From contig NW_015971542.1 in NCBI RefSeq assembly GCF_000182565.1, forward strand, positions 1,160,873 to 1,224,872: a stretch of DNA of 64,000 bases, written 5' to 3'. Every line of letters starts with the position of its first letter. Within the stretch, counting starts at the first letter, position 1. Below the pieces are notes generated by a model, which was not told the origin of the DNA, did not search any database, and worked only from the letters and a program-made list of their open reading frames with translations. The translations under genes and the position numbers were made by a program. The DNA is from Spizellomyces punctatus DAOM BR117. Lineage: Eukaryota > Chytridiomycota > Chytridiomycetes > Spizellomycetales > Spizellomycetaceae. This document shows, in pieces, positions 36,197-48,864 of the stretch.

Positions 36197-36884
36197 ATGT
36201 CCCTCCTCTACACAAACCCCAAGCAAAAGCGCCGACAAACCCGTCCTGAACTCACTGACGAGCAAAAGCTCGAAATCAAGGAAGCATTCGAGCTATTTGA
36301 TACGGATAAGGATCATGCGTTGGATTATCATGAACTCAAGGTGTGGTCAAATGTCGCGGGCCCAAAAGGTTGGAAGCTGTGCGTTGAACAGACTATTTTA
36401 GGTCGCAATGCGAGCCCTAGGCTTTGACGCCAAAAAGCCCGAAGTCCTCAAAATCCTGCGAGAATACGAAAAAGACGGACAGGCTGGTCTAATTGATTTC
36501 GAAGACTTTAACAAAGTCAGTACGTATCCCCTCTGTCTTCATATCCCTCTGACTCTGCATGCGGTCTCACAACCACTCAGTGACGGAACGCATCCTCTCA
36601 CGAGACCCCATTGAAGAAATCCGGAAAGCATTCCAATTGTTTGATGACGACGGAACAGGCAAAATCACACTACGCAACCTACGTCGAGTGGCAAAAGAAA
36701 TCGGAGAGAATTTGGATGATGATGAGCTGCAGGCGATGATTGACGAGTTTGATTTGGATCAGGATGGAGAGAGTATGTCCTGGTTGCCTGTTTTCTTTTT
36801 GCAAGAGGATTTGAAAAGCTTACTTGGTTTCCCCTAGTCAACGAACAAGAGTTTCTGGCCATCATGACAGATAACAATGATTAA
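36197..36884 (+). CDS. CDC31: Centrin (Cdc31/CETN)
   Basis: EF-hand protein of centrioles, basal bodies and the nuclear pore/TREX-2 complex. Starts [20 protein letters not shown], followed by [20 protein letters not shown]. After an intron it reads [20 protein letters not shown], then LIDFEDF, and after another [20 protein letters not shown] with loop [12 protein letters not shown] and [20 protein letters not shown]; the last loop is DLDQDGEINEQE. The basic N-terminal extension and MTE(R/K)ILxRDPxEEI block are diagnostic for centrin versus calmodulin. Three introns at about 36340-36402, 36519-36580 and 36773-36838. Loops one, three and four look able to bind calcium; loop two is degenerate. 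Supports a fungus with basal bodies. Confidence 0.95.
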
Positions 36885-37091
36885 GAACCCCGCTTGTACC
36901 CTACCACCCAATCCCCAAACCACATCGGGGACGATGTAAAACTCTTTGTAATATAGTTTTCGTGTTCAATATACTGCACACCCCAAAGGCAAAAAGAAAG
37001 AGATCATGTAATATAAAAGGAACAGCCTATCCTCTCTACCAAAACCAGTGTATCCAAATACAACATGTACAAACACAAAATAAAATATACA

Positions 37092-38900
37092 TCAAGAACC
37101 AACCTCGTCCACGTCCACACAACACGGAATGACGACTTGTTTGTCAATACAGGGTGATATCCGCTGTGACGACTCTGATGCAGAGTCTGAGGGCTCGGAT
37201 GGTGAGGAGAGGAGAAGGGGTGACGGGCTGTCAGATGGGAATGGAGGGACACCGGCGGAAGGGTTGGTGACAGGGTCTGTTACAAGGTCCACGGAAGGCG
37301 AAGAAGAAGAAGATGATGATGATGACGACGACGGGACTGGCAGAGCTTCAGAACTGGCGACTTCCAAACCCATCTCTTCCGCCGCAACCGGAAAAGACGG
37401 TATTGCCTCCCCTCTCTCAGCTCTCAACACTGCCCTCACGGCCTCCAACGCCTCCCCGGACATTTGCTTAACTTCGTCCGCCACCTCATCCCGCGGCGTA
37501 TACTCGGGCACCCACACCTCCCCTCCCACCACTTTATCATAATCCAGAGGCGGGACCAACGCCGGTTCCTCTCTCAATAAAACGTCACAGTCATCCTTTC
37601 CAACGGATGCTAAAACGCATCCACTTTCCATGACCAATTTATCAGCGCCAATGAATTCAATAATGACTTGCAGGCTATGTCGGACTTCGACATGGGCGGG
37701 AAGCAGTGTTCCTTCAGGGGGCACAGGGGGAGGGTTAGTGATTTTAGCGGTCGAGGGGGCAAAACCTCCAAGCGAGGGTATACGGAGAACGGTTTCGGAT
37801 TCGGCATACAAGCCGTCTCCGCCACGGCAAATGAGGCCCGGTCGTGGTAGAGGCGACTTTTCACTCGGGGAGCGGACGGCTTCTTTTCGAGGAATGTGAG
37901 AGAGTTCGAATTCACCGTCGCTTGCCTCGGGTAATTGTTCGGTTTGTTCCCAACGCAGTAGTTCGGTGGTTCCCTTGACTTTGGTGCCCTTCCGTTCAAT
38001 CGGGAATTCCGGGTCATCCGCTCGCCCTTGACACCGCTGTTCCCCTACCACATGATGCTCCCGAAGGACCAGTGAAATCTTTTTCAATCGCACACCCTTG
38101 CGGGCAGACTCGCTAGCAACAACAACGCGGTAGGCAAATCGAAGGGGATCACCAGGTCCCATAGCGACAGAGCCGACTTCAATGTCGTATTCTACTGGTA
38201 CGGCACCTGGAGCGGATCTCCAGCGCCGAATATCGGGATGCAGGAGTGTGGGAAGGAGTCGGGGGTCGTAGACTTGGAAAGGATGGAGGGACGTTGTGGC
38301 AGTTCGGATCGTAGGTACCGCTCCAAATATAGATGAAAAAGCACCACCAACAACCTCCGTCAATGTTGCTGTCACTTCATAAGTTACTCTCCCCTGATAG
38401 GTATTCACACCGCCAGACTGTCGACCGAGGAAGGCGCTAGAGGGGGGTAAAAGGTGCGGGGAGGGCGTCGTTCCCGGTGGAGGTGGAGGCAATGTTGCAG
38501 GATCAGGGTCAGGTGGAAATGGTACATCAAATGGAATCTCCAGCACCGTTCCAGGAGGTACCACTTCAATCTCAGTTAACAAATCCACCGTCTTGAACAA
38601 CAGCACATGCTCTCGTTTCGTCACGTCAATGCCTTCAGAAATGTCTGTGTACAGACACAATGCCACCCCGCTGAGTGTTATGCTCAAGGTCTGAATCCGA
38701 AGCGGGGCAGTTCGTCGGGCGAGGGATGCAAACCCTGGTTCATGGGATATGCGAACTAGTCCTCGAACAGAGCATTGTTCAATTCCATAAAAGCCTTGCA
38801 AGAGGTTGTTTGTGTCGGGGAGCGGGTGAATGGAGATCGTTGTTGGCATGAGTATAATGTCGTTGCTTTTTTCAAGTAGGTCCAGAAGGGCAATGCCCAA
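37092..38900 (-). CDS. Arrestin-fold (alpha-arrestin) protein, intronless
   Basis: A 602-residue single-exon gene. An N-terminal arrestin-like beta sandwich is visible: PTTISIHPLPDTNNLLQGFY, CSVRGLVRISHEPGF, IQTLSITLSGVALCLY, then LLTEIEVVPPGTVLEIPFDV and PFPPDPDPATLPPP followed by YQGRVTYEVTATL. A second sandwich follows with VPVEYDIEVGSVAMGPGDPL and VRLKKISLVLREHHVVGEQ. The C-terminal tail is Ser/Pro/acidic rich with a long Ser run and may carry ubiquitin-ligase or phosphorylation sites. Alpha-arrestins are endocytic adaptors for Rsp5/Nedd4 ligases; a clear PPxY motif was not seen, so that role is uncertain. The start could be the internal ATG giving MPTTISIHP at 38846. Absence of introns contrasts with neighbours. 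Confidence 0.75.
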   Translation of the reverse strand: MGIALLDLLEKSNDIILMPTTISIHPLPDTNNLLQGFYGIEQCSVRGLVRISHEPGFASLARRTAPLRIQTLSITLSGVALCLYTDISEGIDVTKREHVLLFKTVDLLTEIEVVPPGTVLEIPFDVPFPPDPDPATLPPPPPGTTPSPHLLPPSSAFLGRQSGGVNTYQGRVTYEVTATLTEVVGGAFSSIFGAVPTIRTATTSLHPFQVYDPRLLPTLLHPDIRRWRSAPGAVPVEYDIEVGSVAMGPGDPLRFAYRVVVASESARKGVRLKKISLVLREHHVVGEQRCQGRADDPEFPIERKGTKVKGTTELLRWEQTEQLPEASDGEFELSHIPRKEAVRSPSEKSPLPRPGLICRGGDGLYAESETVLRIPSLGGFAPSTAKITNPPPVPPEGTLLPAHVEVRHSLQVIIEFIGADKLVMESGCVLASVGKDDCDVLLREEPALVPPLDYDKVVGGEVWVPEYTPRDEVADEVKQMSGEALEAVRAVLRAERGEAIPSFPVAAEEMGLEVASSEALPVPSSSSSSSSSSSPSVDLVTDPVTNPSAGVPPFPSDSPSPLLLSSPSEPSDSASESSQRISPCIDKQVVIPCCVDVDEVGS

Positions 38901-39142
38901 GTGCTCAAGATGGCATCAAGAAGCCAAGAAAATAAAAAACAACAGATTGCCTTAAGAAAAAAAACGAGGATCCAATAGAAAGAAATCACACCCAAAAGGC
39001 CAGTCCGCCGCCCTTTTCCATTCCTTGGCCAGTGCGAGGCTTAGCAAATCACGGCCGTGACGTTTTGAAAGCACATCGATTTCCAACGTTTTTGAAAAAA
39101 ACAACGATTTTTGGGGTTATGCACTTCATGTATTTACTAAAG

Positions 39143-41079
<1,937 letters not shown>

Positions 41080-41433
41080 GGGGGGTATAAGCTAGATTAT
41101 GGTCGGGACGTGTTGGGACGGAGGGTATGAGGTAGTTGCCGGCCGCTGTTGCAAATGAAAGAACAATGCGAGCGCGTTCTGCAATTCCTTTCTCTCCCGT
41201 CTTGCTGCCAAATGTCTTCCCCGTTGTCGCTCCAATAAACCCCTTCCTACGATGAGGTCCAAATGGGCTGGCAAACAAAAACCCAAACGTCACCGTTCAA
41301 AAGTCTTTAAACACGGCCGCTTTGGACAAACCACCGGCTTGCTGTGCCACTGCTGCGCCGCTATCACAGGCACGTGTTCAATGGCCCTTTGCAGATCGGC
41401 CTTTTGGGCATTCTTTTGACGTTGCTGATCGCC
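41080..41433. promoter_or_regulatory. Divergent promoter, NDR kinase and Mss4, with CACGTG
   Basis: About 350 bases between divergent starts with a CACGTG at 41371-41376. An antisense frame at 41015-41293 overlaps the kinase start in another frame and is not called. Confidence 0.4.
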
Positions 41434-41862
41434 ATGGCTGCTGATCTCGTTCCTTACACGACGGTCCAGGAGACGCATATCCAACTGACCAACGAAGCAA
41501 ATGCCAATGCACACGATATACATTGCCCGGCGTGTAAGAGTCTCATTCTCAAGCGAGGGGTCGCGACGCAGGTGGAGCATGATGCGTCAGTGAGTAAAGA
41601 ATGTGTGGCTATCTGGGCTCATTCTAGCCATTAACACTTTTGACATTAGGTCAATCTCCCATCATACACATCTACAACCGCTCCTCCGTTCAACTGGGCT
41701 GTACCGACCATGATGCATTTCGAAAACATTGGATTCTCGCACGCGGTTGATGGACGGCGGTTTTTGGCGTGTGCGGATTGTGAAGGAGGGCCGGTGGGGT
41801 ATGCGGGCGAGGGGACATTTCTTATTGCGGGGGATCGTGTGAGGTACGGGGTTGGGCGATAG
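41434..41862 (+). CDS. DSS4: Mss4/RABIF (Dss4) Rab-binding zinc protein
   Basis: Small zinc-binding chaperone or exchange factor for exocytic Rabs, about 120 residues. Start MAADLVPYTTVQETH; the first zinc pair is HCPACKSLILKRG and the second LACADCEGGPVGY. The family hallmark PTMMHFENIGFSHAVDGRRF lies between them, followed by FLIAGDRVRYGVGR at the end. One intron (about 41591-41650) separates the zinc pairs. Upstream in-frame codons are not used because no ATG precedes 41434 in a good context. With REP and Rab4 this is the third Rab-cycle gene in the window. Confidence 0.9.
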
Positions 41863-42117
41863 CTGTGGGCTGTGGATCAAAATAGGGCGAGTATTGAGTC
41901 TTGGATCGTGTTTGATACATGTTGGATGCGGACTCGAAGGATTTTGAGCCAGTAGAATTAGCCAAAAGCTGACGTTTGTTGTGGGGTTTGTCAGAGATGG
42001 CTGCTGTAGATTAATTGATTTTCGAGTGTGTCTTGTTTATATGTAGGAATATGCAAATCAAAGGTAAAAGCGCTCGTGCCATAACGGCATCATCCAAATA
42101 TCATAAAAGAGTCACTG

Positions 42118-42645
42118 TTATGACTTTGGCACAACCTCCAAGCCCCCGTCCACAACATTGACCACCTCACCTTCCCGTCCCACTTTCTTGTCTTCTCCAC
42201 TCTCCCCCTCGTTCTTTTGCAGCTCTGATTCCAAATCCCCCTCGCCTATCGCAACCCTTCGCACCTCAGCCCCCTTCCTCTTCATAATATCCTCAATAGT
42301 TCCAGGTGGATCCAAACTATCAAACCACCCCAAATGATCTGCAAAAAGGTGCAGACTCGCGCAGCCTTCGCATCGAATGATAACAACGCCTTTTTCGTAG
42401 GCATGTTTCGACATTGACTTGTGCTGGCGGGTTGAGCAGACTTTGCAAGTGTAGACTGCGTGAAGGCGCGGGGTGATTGATGGGCTCGCTGGTGGTGTGC
42501 TAGAGGAGTGTTGTGAAAGGAAGGGGCGGGTATGGAAGAGGCGGGGAACGGCGCAGGGAAGGAGAGATCGCTTGAGGAGGTGAGAATTCGGACGAATTGC
42601 TCCGATTCTCCACACTGCGCGGAAAGCAATCCTTGAAGAATGCAT
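42118..42645 (-). CDS. ZIM17: Zim17/DNL-type zinc finger Hsp70 chaperone
   Basis: Mitochondrial matrix protein that keeps mtHsp70 soluble. Single exon of 175 codons from MHSSRIAFRAVWRIGAIRPN, an arginine-rich presequence; the ATG at 42690 would add 15 residues with no obvious role. The mature domain begins near HAVYTCKVCSTRQHKSMSKH and includes AYEKGVVIIRCEGCASLHLF, ADHLGWF, with the four zinc cysteines in CxxC pairs and the DHLGWF signature (family DNL). The C-terminal part is acidic and variable. Intronless, like calmodulin and the arrestin gene. Divergent from the adrenodoxin reductase gene, another mitochondrial protein. Confidence 0.92.
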   Translation of the reverse strand: MHSSRIAFRAVWRIGAIRPNSHLLKRSLLPCAVPRLFHTRPFLSQHSSSTPPASPSITPRLHAVYTCKVCSTRQHKSMSKHAYEKGVVIIRCEGCASLHLFADHLGWFDSLDPPGTIEDIMKRKGAEVRRVAIGEGDLESELQKNEGESGEDKKVGREGEVVNVVDGGLEVVPKS

Positions 42646-42965
42646 CGTTGTCGGCCAAAAATCGTGCTCGATGCGAAACAAAAATGTCAAAAAAGCCTTT
42701 GTTGGAACACAATGACAAAAACTAGGAAAAGAAGCGAGGCCTCAAAACCTCACGTAATGGTAGCCATAGCAACAGTAAACTGAATGAGTCATTCAGCAGA
42801 TTGCCTAATGGAACGATCTTGCCGGTGAATCCATCTTTTGGAGGACGTTTGGATGTTCAAAGCGGAATAGTTGAAAGGCCGGCGTACACGAGTCCATCGC
42901 CAACAACAAATTCCACTGCCAGTTCTGCGTGACCCTTTGGATACTCGTGTGTCGAAACTTGCAAC
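42646..42965. promoter_or_regulatory. Divergent promoter, Zim17 and adrenodoxin reductase
   Basis: About 320 bases between two genes for mitochondrial matrix proteins that both touch iron-sulfur or Hsp70 functions. No gene is visible; chance frames only. Co-regulation is a guess. Confidence 0.35.
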
Positions 42966-44769
42966 ATGCCGGTAACGAGATCTGTGGTGGCCTCGTTCAA
43001 GGGAAGGCTGGTTGGCGCACCTCCACTGTCGAGTCTTTGCACGCAGGCCCATTTTCGCTTCATACGCTTTTATTCTGCATCGACGCATCCCCCACCTGCA
43101 TCTACTGAAGCATTGACCATTGGCATGGTTGGAAGTGGACCAGGTCGGTTACCAAAATTCGAGTACTGGTGTTTGCAAATGTACGCTCATCCAATGACCC
43201 AGCGGGCTTTTATACTGCTCAGCATCTGCTCAGAAATCTTCCGAATGTAAAGATTGACATGTATGAAGCGTTGCCAGTGCCCTATGGGCTGGTCCGATTT
43301 GGTGTAGCTCCGGACCATCCAGAAGTCAAGGTTGGGGAAACAGTTTTTCGTTCCCAAACGATTCATAGTTGGACTCACGCTTATTTCCGATGGCGCAGAA
43401 TGTGATTCACAAGTTCGAAACAATAGCTCAGGATCCTCGCTTTCGATTTATTGGGAATGTGCGCATAGGGCATGATCTCGATCTCGCAGAGCTGAAACCC
43501 CGCTACGACGCGCTGATTCTCTCATACGGTGCTAGCCAAGACCAACGATTGGGATTGCCCGACGAAGACGCAATTCCAAATGTATTTTCTGCGCGAGCTT
43601 TTGTAGGATGGTATAATGGTCTGCCGGAGCATCGTGACTTGAATCCGGATCTAGAATCATCGGATACAGCGGTGGTCATTGGGCAGGGGAATGTCGCTTT
43701 AGATGTCGCTAGGGTTTTATTGATGCCTTTGGACGAGCTGGCTAAGACGGATATTACTGAGCATGCCCTTGAAGCGTTGCGGCGGAGTAAAATTCGCCAC
43801 GTACACCTCATCGGGCGACGAGGTCCTCTCCAGGTGAGCAATAAAGTCATACCCCTATGGTAAAGTGTACGATTTTTGATATTCCCAATGCTCATATCGC
43901 GAGTACCTCTTAGGCATCTTTCACAGCCAAAGAACTCCGTGAAATGATTGCGCTTCCCGACACCAAACTCCATCTTGATGTTCCCCTCCTTCAAAGCCAA
44001 ATGGAAGCTGGATCCGCCATTCTATCCAAGGAGCGACCACGACGTCGTCTGATGGAGCTCCTACTCAAAGGCGCTACAAACCCCCTTTCAAACACATCCC
44101 CAACCTCCAAATCCTGGTCGCTCAAGTTCTTAAGTAGTCCCATTCATCTTGTTACAAATCCAACAACGCAAGCACTCGAAGGCCTGCAGTTGGAGAAGAA
44201 TAGATTGGAAGGTCCATTGAACGCACCTCGTGCTGTTGGAACTGGTGAAATAGAAGAAATACCATGTGGATTGCTACTTCGATCCATTGGATATAAAAGC
44301 GTACCTCTCCAAGGGTTGCCCTTTGATTCAAAGAGGGGGATGATTCCGAATGTCCGGGGCAAAGTTCAAAATGAGGTACGGTGCTCACAAGCAATGCTGA
44401 ATCTTGTCCTGCCGCGCACCATTTCTCATTCATTTCTAGGACTCTTTCACCTCAGGGATTTATGTTGCGGGCTGGCTCAAACGCGGTCCAACTGGGGTCA
44501 TTGCTGCAACAATGTACGACGCCATCGAGACTGCTGACACAATCATAAATGACATTCAAAAGGGAGAACTGCAGCCCAGGATAGGTCCCACAGTTCCGCC
44601 GGGATTCAAAGGTCTGGAATCGATGCTTCGCGCGCGGGGGGTCAAGGTTGTCGATTTTCATGCATGGAAGAAGATTGATGAGGTGGAGGTCGCAGAAGGG
44701 ACTCCTAAAGGGAAGCCGAGGGAAAAAGTTGTTGAGGTAGACAAAATGATGGAGATTGCGGGCCGCTGA
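42966..44769 (+). CDS. ARH1: NADPH:adrenodoxin oxidoreductase (Arh1/FDXR)
   Basis: Mitochondrial flavoenzyme that passes electrons from NADPH to ferredoxin for iron-sulfur and haem A synthesis. The start MPVTRSVVASFKGRLVGAPP begins an Arg/Ser-rich targeting segment. FAD motif GMVGSGPAGFYTAQHLL is built across the first intron; then DMYEALPVPYGLVRFGVAPD and HPEVK. The NADP motif is VVIGQGNVALDVARVLL, followed by HVHLIGRRGPLQ and ASFTAKELREM. C-terminal signatures: LLRSIGYKSVPLQGLPFD and GIYVAGWLKRGPTGVIAATM. Introns near 43145-43197, 43330-43397, 43834-43914 and 44374-44440. All expected motifs are intact. Confidence 0.96.
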
Positions 44770-44936
44770 CGACTCTATAGAATGTATATTATAGTAATGG
44801 TGGAGCAGATGCACCTGAAAAGCCGCAACGAAGATGTAAACTGCACATTGTTTTCGTACTAATTATCATAACACTGGCTCGTTGTTTGATTCCCAGCATG
44901 CATCTTGCATCAGTTCGCGTCATACATAAAATCTAT

Positions 44937-45720
44937 CTACAAAAGTTCATCGGTATCCCATCCCAGCGTTGTCAGCAGCGTAGCCACTTTGCTCCGGTAT
45001 GACTCTACCACTCTGCTGGGGTAATCTTTAACAGAGTCTGCGGCCACATCTGACACATCAGGGCTGCTACATGATAAGCCCTCCGCCCCGGTTGCCTCAC
45101 CCTTCCGCACCTTACAGCAGCCACCACCTTCTTTCATCTCATCCCTTTCTCCAGAGGCCTTACAGCATCCACCTCCACTCTCGCACCCCGTCGTCGCCGA
45201 ATTTGGAGCATCCGGTCTTGTGGTATCCGTCGCTTTGAAGTAGGCAAGTGTAAAGACATGATCGACGGACAGGGCTTCCAGTTCAGCATGAAGGGATTGA
45301 AGAGTCGATAGATTGGATGGCGATATTGATGTGGCGGCTTTTGGAGAGAGAGTGTAGACTTGTATTAATGTGCTAGACAAGAACATGGTCAGCTAGAATG
45401 CTTTGCGGTGAAAGACAGTGACGGGGTACATACCTCAACAAGCCTCGGAGCGCCCCTAATTGGAACCCAATACCTGCTGCATCCTTGAATCCTCTATCAA
45501 ACCCTTGTTGGAGGCTGACCTGTTTGCCTTCTGTTATTCCTTCCTTGTATCCGACCTGCCCAATAAACATTCAATGGCCCGTCTCTGTTTGTTTGACCGA
45601 TCAACTGCCATTACTCACCACGCCATGTTGATCCTGCAATCGATTCCAGTTACGCTCCGCAACCTGTTTGTCATACTGACTATCAGATAGCCCCTCGGCA
45701 TCGTTCCATACGTCGTCCAT
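44937..45720 (-). CDS. YAE1: Yae1-type protein with duplicated Cys motif
   Basis: Yae1 with Lto1 brings the iron-sulfur assembly complex to the ABC protein Rli1. Three exons. It starts MDDVWNDAEGLSDSQYDKQV with the conserved WDD-like N-terminus, and the core is VGYKEGITEGKQVSLQQGFD followed by RGFKDAAGIGFQLGALRGLL, the Yae1 repeat (deca-GX3 type). The C-terminal region carries CESGGGCCKASG and EGGGCCKVRKG, two near-identical Cys clusters; I do not know these in other Yae1 proteins. It ends TLGWDTDELL. Introns near 45550-45620 and 45378-45433. Divergent from PEX5 with 172 bases between starts. Confidence 0.78.
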
Positions 45721-45792
45721 TTTCAAAGTGCCAAACCCAAAAGTTCGATCACCCGCTTATTCAGCACTCATTGCTTGTTGCCATGGCATTAC

Positions 45793-45798
45793 CACGTG
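45793..45798. promoter_or_regulatory. CACGTG box in Yae1/PEX5 bidirectional promoter
   Basis: CACGTG followed by AT, located centrally in the 172-base region between two divergent starts. Likely bHLH-factor site by analogy; not proven. Confidence 0.4.
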
Positions 45799-45892
45799 AT
45801 CATCGACTTGATCTGTCAGCGCGAGATCAACCACCGTCCACAAGAGCAGTTCAAGTGAGACTCATTGGGTTTCAATTAACAATATCAAAAGC

Positions 45893-48609
45893 ATGTCTGC
45901 GTTGAGGGATCTCGTAGGAAGCGGTGCAGAATGCTCGGGAGGAAATTCCTTGAGTCAGTTCACCAAGCAGCTGCAGCAGGATAGGTCGCTTCAACAGGTT
46001 AGTGGTGTGCAGTCTTCTTTTTTCCTTATCCCCGAAACCGGAAGCTGACAGGCTTATTTGTGCCTATTTAGGAACGATTTGGATTTCCAGATGAAGGAGG
46101 GAGTAGCTCGGTACGATTATCATCATTCAGTAGTAGCGTTGGAAAAAAGGTCACTGATGTTTTGACTGGCTTGGACAGAGCTTTGGTCTCCGAGAGCGGC
46201 CTGGGATGGAAAGGGGGATGGATATGGATGTACGTAGTATGATCTTCTTTGAATATTGTGCCTGGGAGCTCACGCTTAAGCTTGTTAGAACATGCTTGGG
46301 GAGTTTTTCGAAGGCGCCCCGCCCGACGCTCAAAGATTTCACCAGCCGGACGTCTTCAGTATGAATTCACTTGGTAAAGAATTGGAACGAATAGGTCCAC
46401 AAGCGACAATGCCGGTCAAGAGTGATTGGGCTGTTGATTTTGCTCGACAGAGCGAGGGGCGACCGATGGATGGAATGAATGCGATGCAGTTTTCTGAATT
46501 TGAGGATATTTACCAGAGAGAGGAACAAGGTATGATAACTACTGTTTTGCGTCTTCCTCTTGTTGGTGCTAAAGTCATTGTGCATCGATAATAGTGGGAC
46601 CCGTAGGTGCACCGGAAGCGTGGGCAGTAGAGTTTCATTCACGACATCATGAGATGCAAGGCCCGCATGTACATCATGAAATCGCAGAGTTTGAGCGGGC
46701 ATTTGAGGAGGCAAAACGTAAGGACATCAGCTTAAAATGAGCCCACTTACTTTCATTCTAATCCCCACCTTGCAAAGACCAGGTCAGCTGGGAAGCGGAA
46801 TTCGCAAAATCCGAAGATCCGGCCAATTGGGCGTCCGAGTTCGAATCTTCTCAAGCACAATCGTGGATTAATGAATTCACTGAGCAGGAAGGACTCACTG
46901 TGGATGGTGCTACTTCAAAGGAAGCATTGGCGCAGACGGCAGGAATGCTTCTTGACGCCGTGGAAAACTCTGCAAATCCCAAATTCCGCGAATCAAAATT
47001 CCTCGATTTTATGAAGAAACTTCGTGATCAGGAAGTGTCTATCGAAGGAAATAAAGTTGTCGAACAAACTACCCCGTTCAATGCTGCAGACTCATGGGCC
47101 CAAGAGTTTGGTGCATCGATCAAGTCTCAAAACTGGGAAGAGGAGTTTTCAAGCCAAATGGGACAAGCAGGACCAGCACAGGTTTCTGGACAAGTTAATG
47201 GAAATCCAGCCATGTGGGCAGAGGAATTTTCCGGAAAACGAGAGTCGGATTGGGCGACGGAGTTTGGTGGATATGGACCAAAGCTTGAGGATAAGAACTG
47301 GACAACAGAGTTTGAACGGCAACAGATGGAGCGAAATTGGGCGGAAGAATTCAACAAGAATATGCCTGCAGATCTGGATGCGGAGGTGTTTGAGGACGGC
47401 TACTGGAATGCGTGGGATAATAATGAGGCAATAGATCAACACCAAGGGCGGGCTCTCGGTGGTCGATATGAGGAGTACGAGTTCACTGCAAACAATCCTT
47501 ATCTAGACAGAGAGACACCCGTGAACTACCGCAATTTGACGGAAGCAATATTGGTCCTAGAAGCTGCAGTTCAGAAAGATTCTACCAATGCAAATGCATG
47601 GTACGAGCTCGGGATCCGACAACAAGAGAATGAAAATGACGTTGCTGCCATCGCGGCGCTGAGAGCGGCGGTCCGTCAGCAACCGAGCTTAACAGACGCG
47701 TGGATAGGTCTATCTGTATCATACACTAACGAAAGTTTTCGTGAAGACGCCTATGACGCCCTCGAATCGTGGCTGATGAACAGCGATAAATACCAGCACA
47801 TATTGGAAGGCTCATCGTCGTCAACCAGCCGACATGAAAAGCTTACCAACAACTTTCTGGAGGCAGCAAGACAGAGCGCGGGATCGGATCTGGATGCGGA
47901 TGTTCAGGTTGGGTTGGGTGTATTGTTTCATATCTCGGAAGAATATCATAAAGCAGTGGATTGTTTCGAGGCGGCATTATCAAAGCGGCCAGAGGTAGGT
48001 TTTGGTTGACTCCAATTTGAGTGAAACGTCCATTCACACGTTTCTCAATTCGCGTTCAGGACTACCTTCTTTGGAATAAGTTGGGGTAAATGTCTCTTTC
48101 CCAGTCAGAGTAAACTTTAAAATTCAGTTCTGAACATCTTTTTGCTTCCCCACAACAGTGCAACCCTAGCGAACTCTAGCACATCCGACCGAGCCATCGA
48201 TGCCTATTTCCACGCCCTTGAAATTAATCCCTCATACATCCGCGCACGTTACAACCTAGCCATCTGCTGTATGCAAATGGGTCAATATCGCGAAGCCGCC
48301 GAACACCTTCTCGGAGCTCTCTCAGTGCAAACTAACAATATCTCATCCGTGCTCGCTGAAACAAAAGGAGGAGCGGAGGAAGAAGACTTTGCCGCCATGC
48401 ATAATGTGCAAAGTAGTACGGTGTGGTCAACGCTGAAGATGCTTGCGGATGGGCATTGTGAGTTTTGCAGTTTGCGTTCTGTGTTGGAATTGTGTGATAA
48501 TTTATGTTAACGCATTTCTTGGCCGTTGTTGTAGTGAAACGACATGATTTGGCGCAGGCTTGTGAAAGACGGGATTTGCACGCATTTCGGGCGGATTTTG
48601 ATTTTTAAA
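45893..48609 (+). CDS. PEX5: Peroxisomal targeting signal 1 receptor Pex5
   Basis: Cytosolic receptor that carries PTS1 proteins to the peroxisome. Starts MSALRDLVGSGAECSGGNSL; the early cysteine (position 14) is the expected ubiquitination site for receptor recycling. The N-terminal half has eleven W-x-x-x-F motifs (WAVDF, WAVEF, WEAEF, WASEF, WINEF, WAQEF, WEEEF, WAEEF, WATEF, WTTEF, WAEEF), the sites that bind Pex14/Pex13. The C-terminal half is a TPR domain: NANAWYELGIRQQENENDVA, QPSLTDAWIGLSVSYTNESF, VGLGVLFHISEEYHKAVDCF, DYLLWNKLGATLANS, YIRARYNLAICCMQMGQYRE. About nine introns, including a 26-base exon DYLLWNKLG. Ends FRADFDF. Confidence 0.95.
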
Positions 48610-48864
48610 AAGATTAGAACATATTAGCTTTTAAATAGCATTCACAAACAGTCATCCATAGGTTGGGGTGGACGCAAATAACAAGAGTAGAACCTAGTTC
48701 AACTCTCTCATAGAATTTCTGCCAAATCATGACGTTATTACATTTATACAAATGTTGTTAAGGTATGTCTCTGTCCATCGCCTTACCACCACCACCCGTG
48801 TATTTTTAAGTATTCCATCTGCTTGGAAGAAGAGAGTTCTTTGACCATGCCAAACCCGGGATTT

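Noticed and set aside
37129-37542. Plus-strand acidic frame
   Set aside because: Antisense shadow of the Ser-rich arrestin C-terminus.
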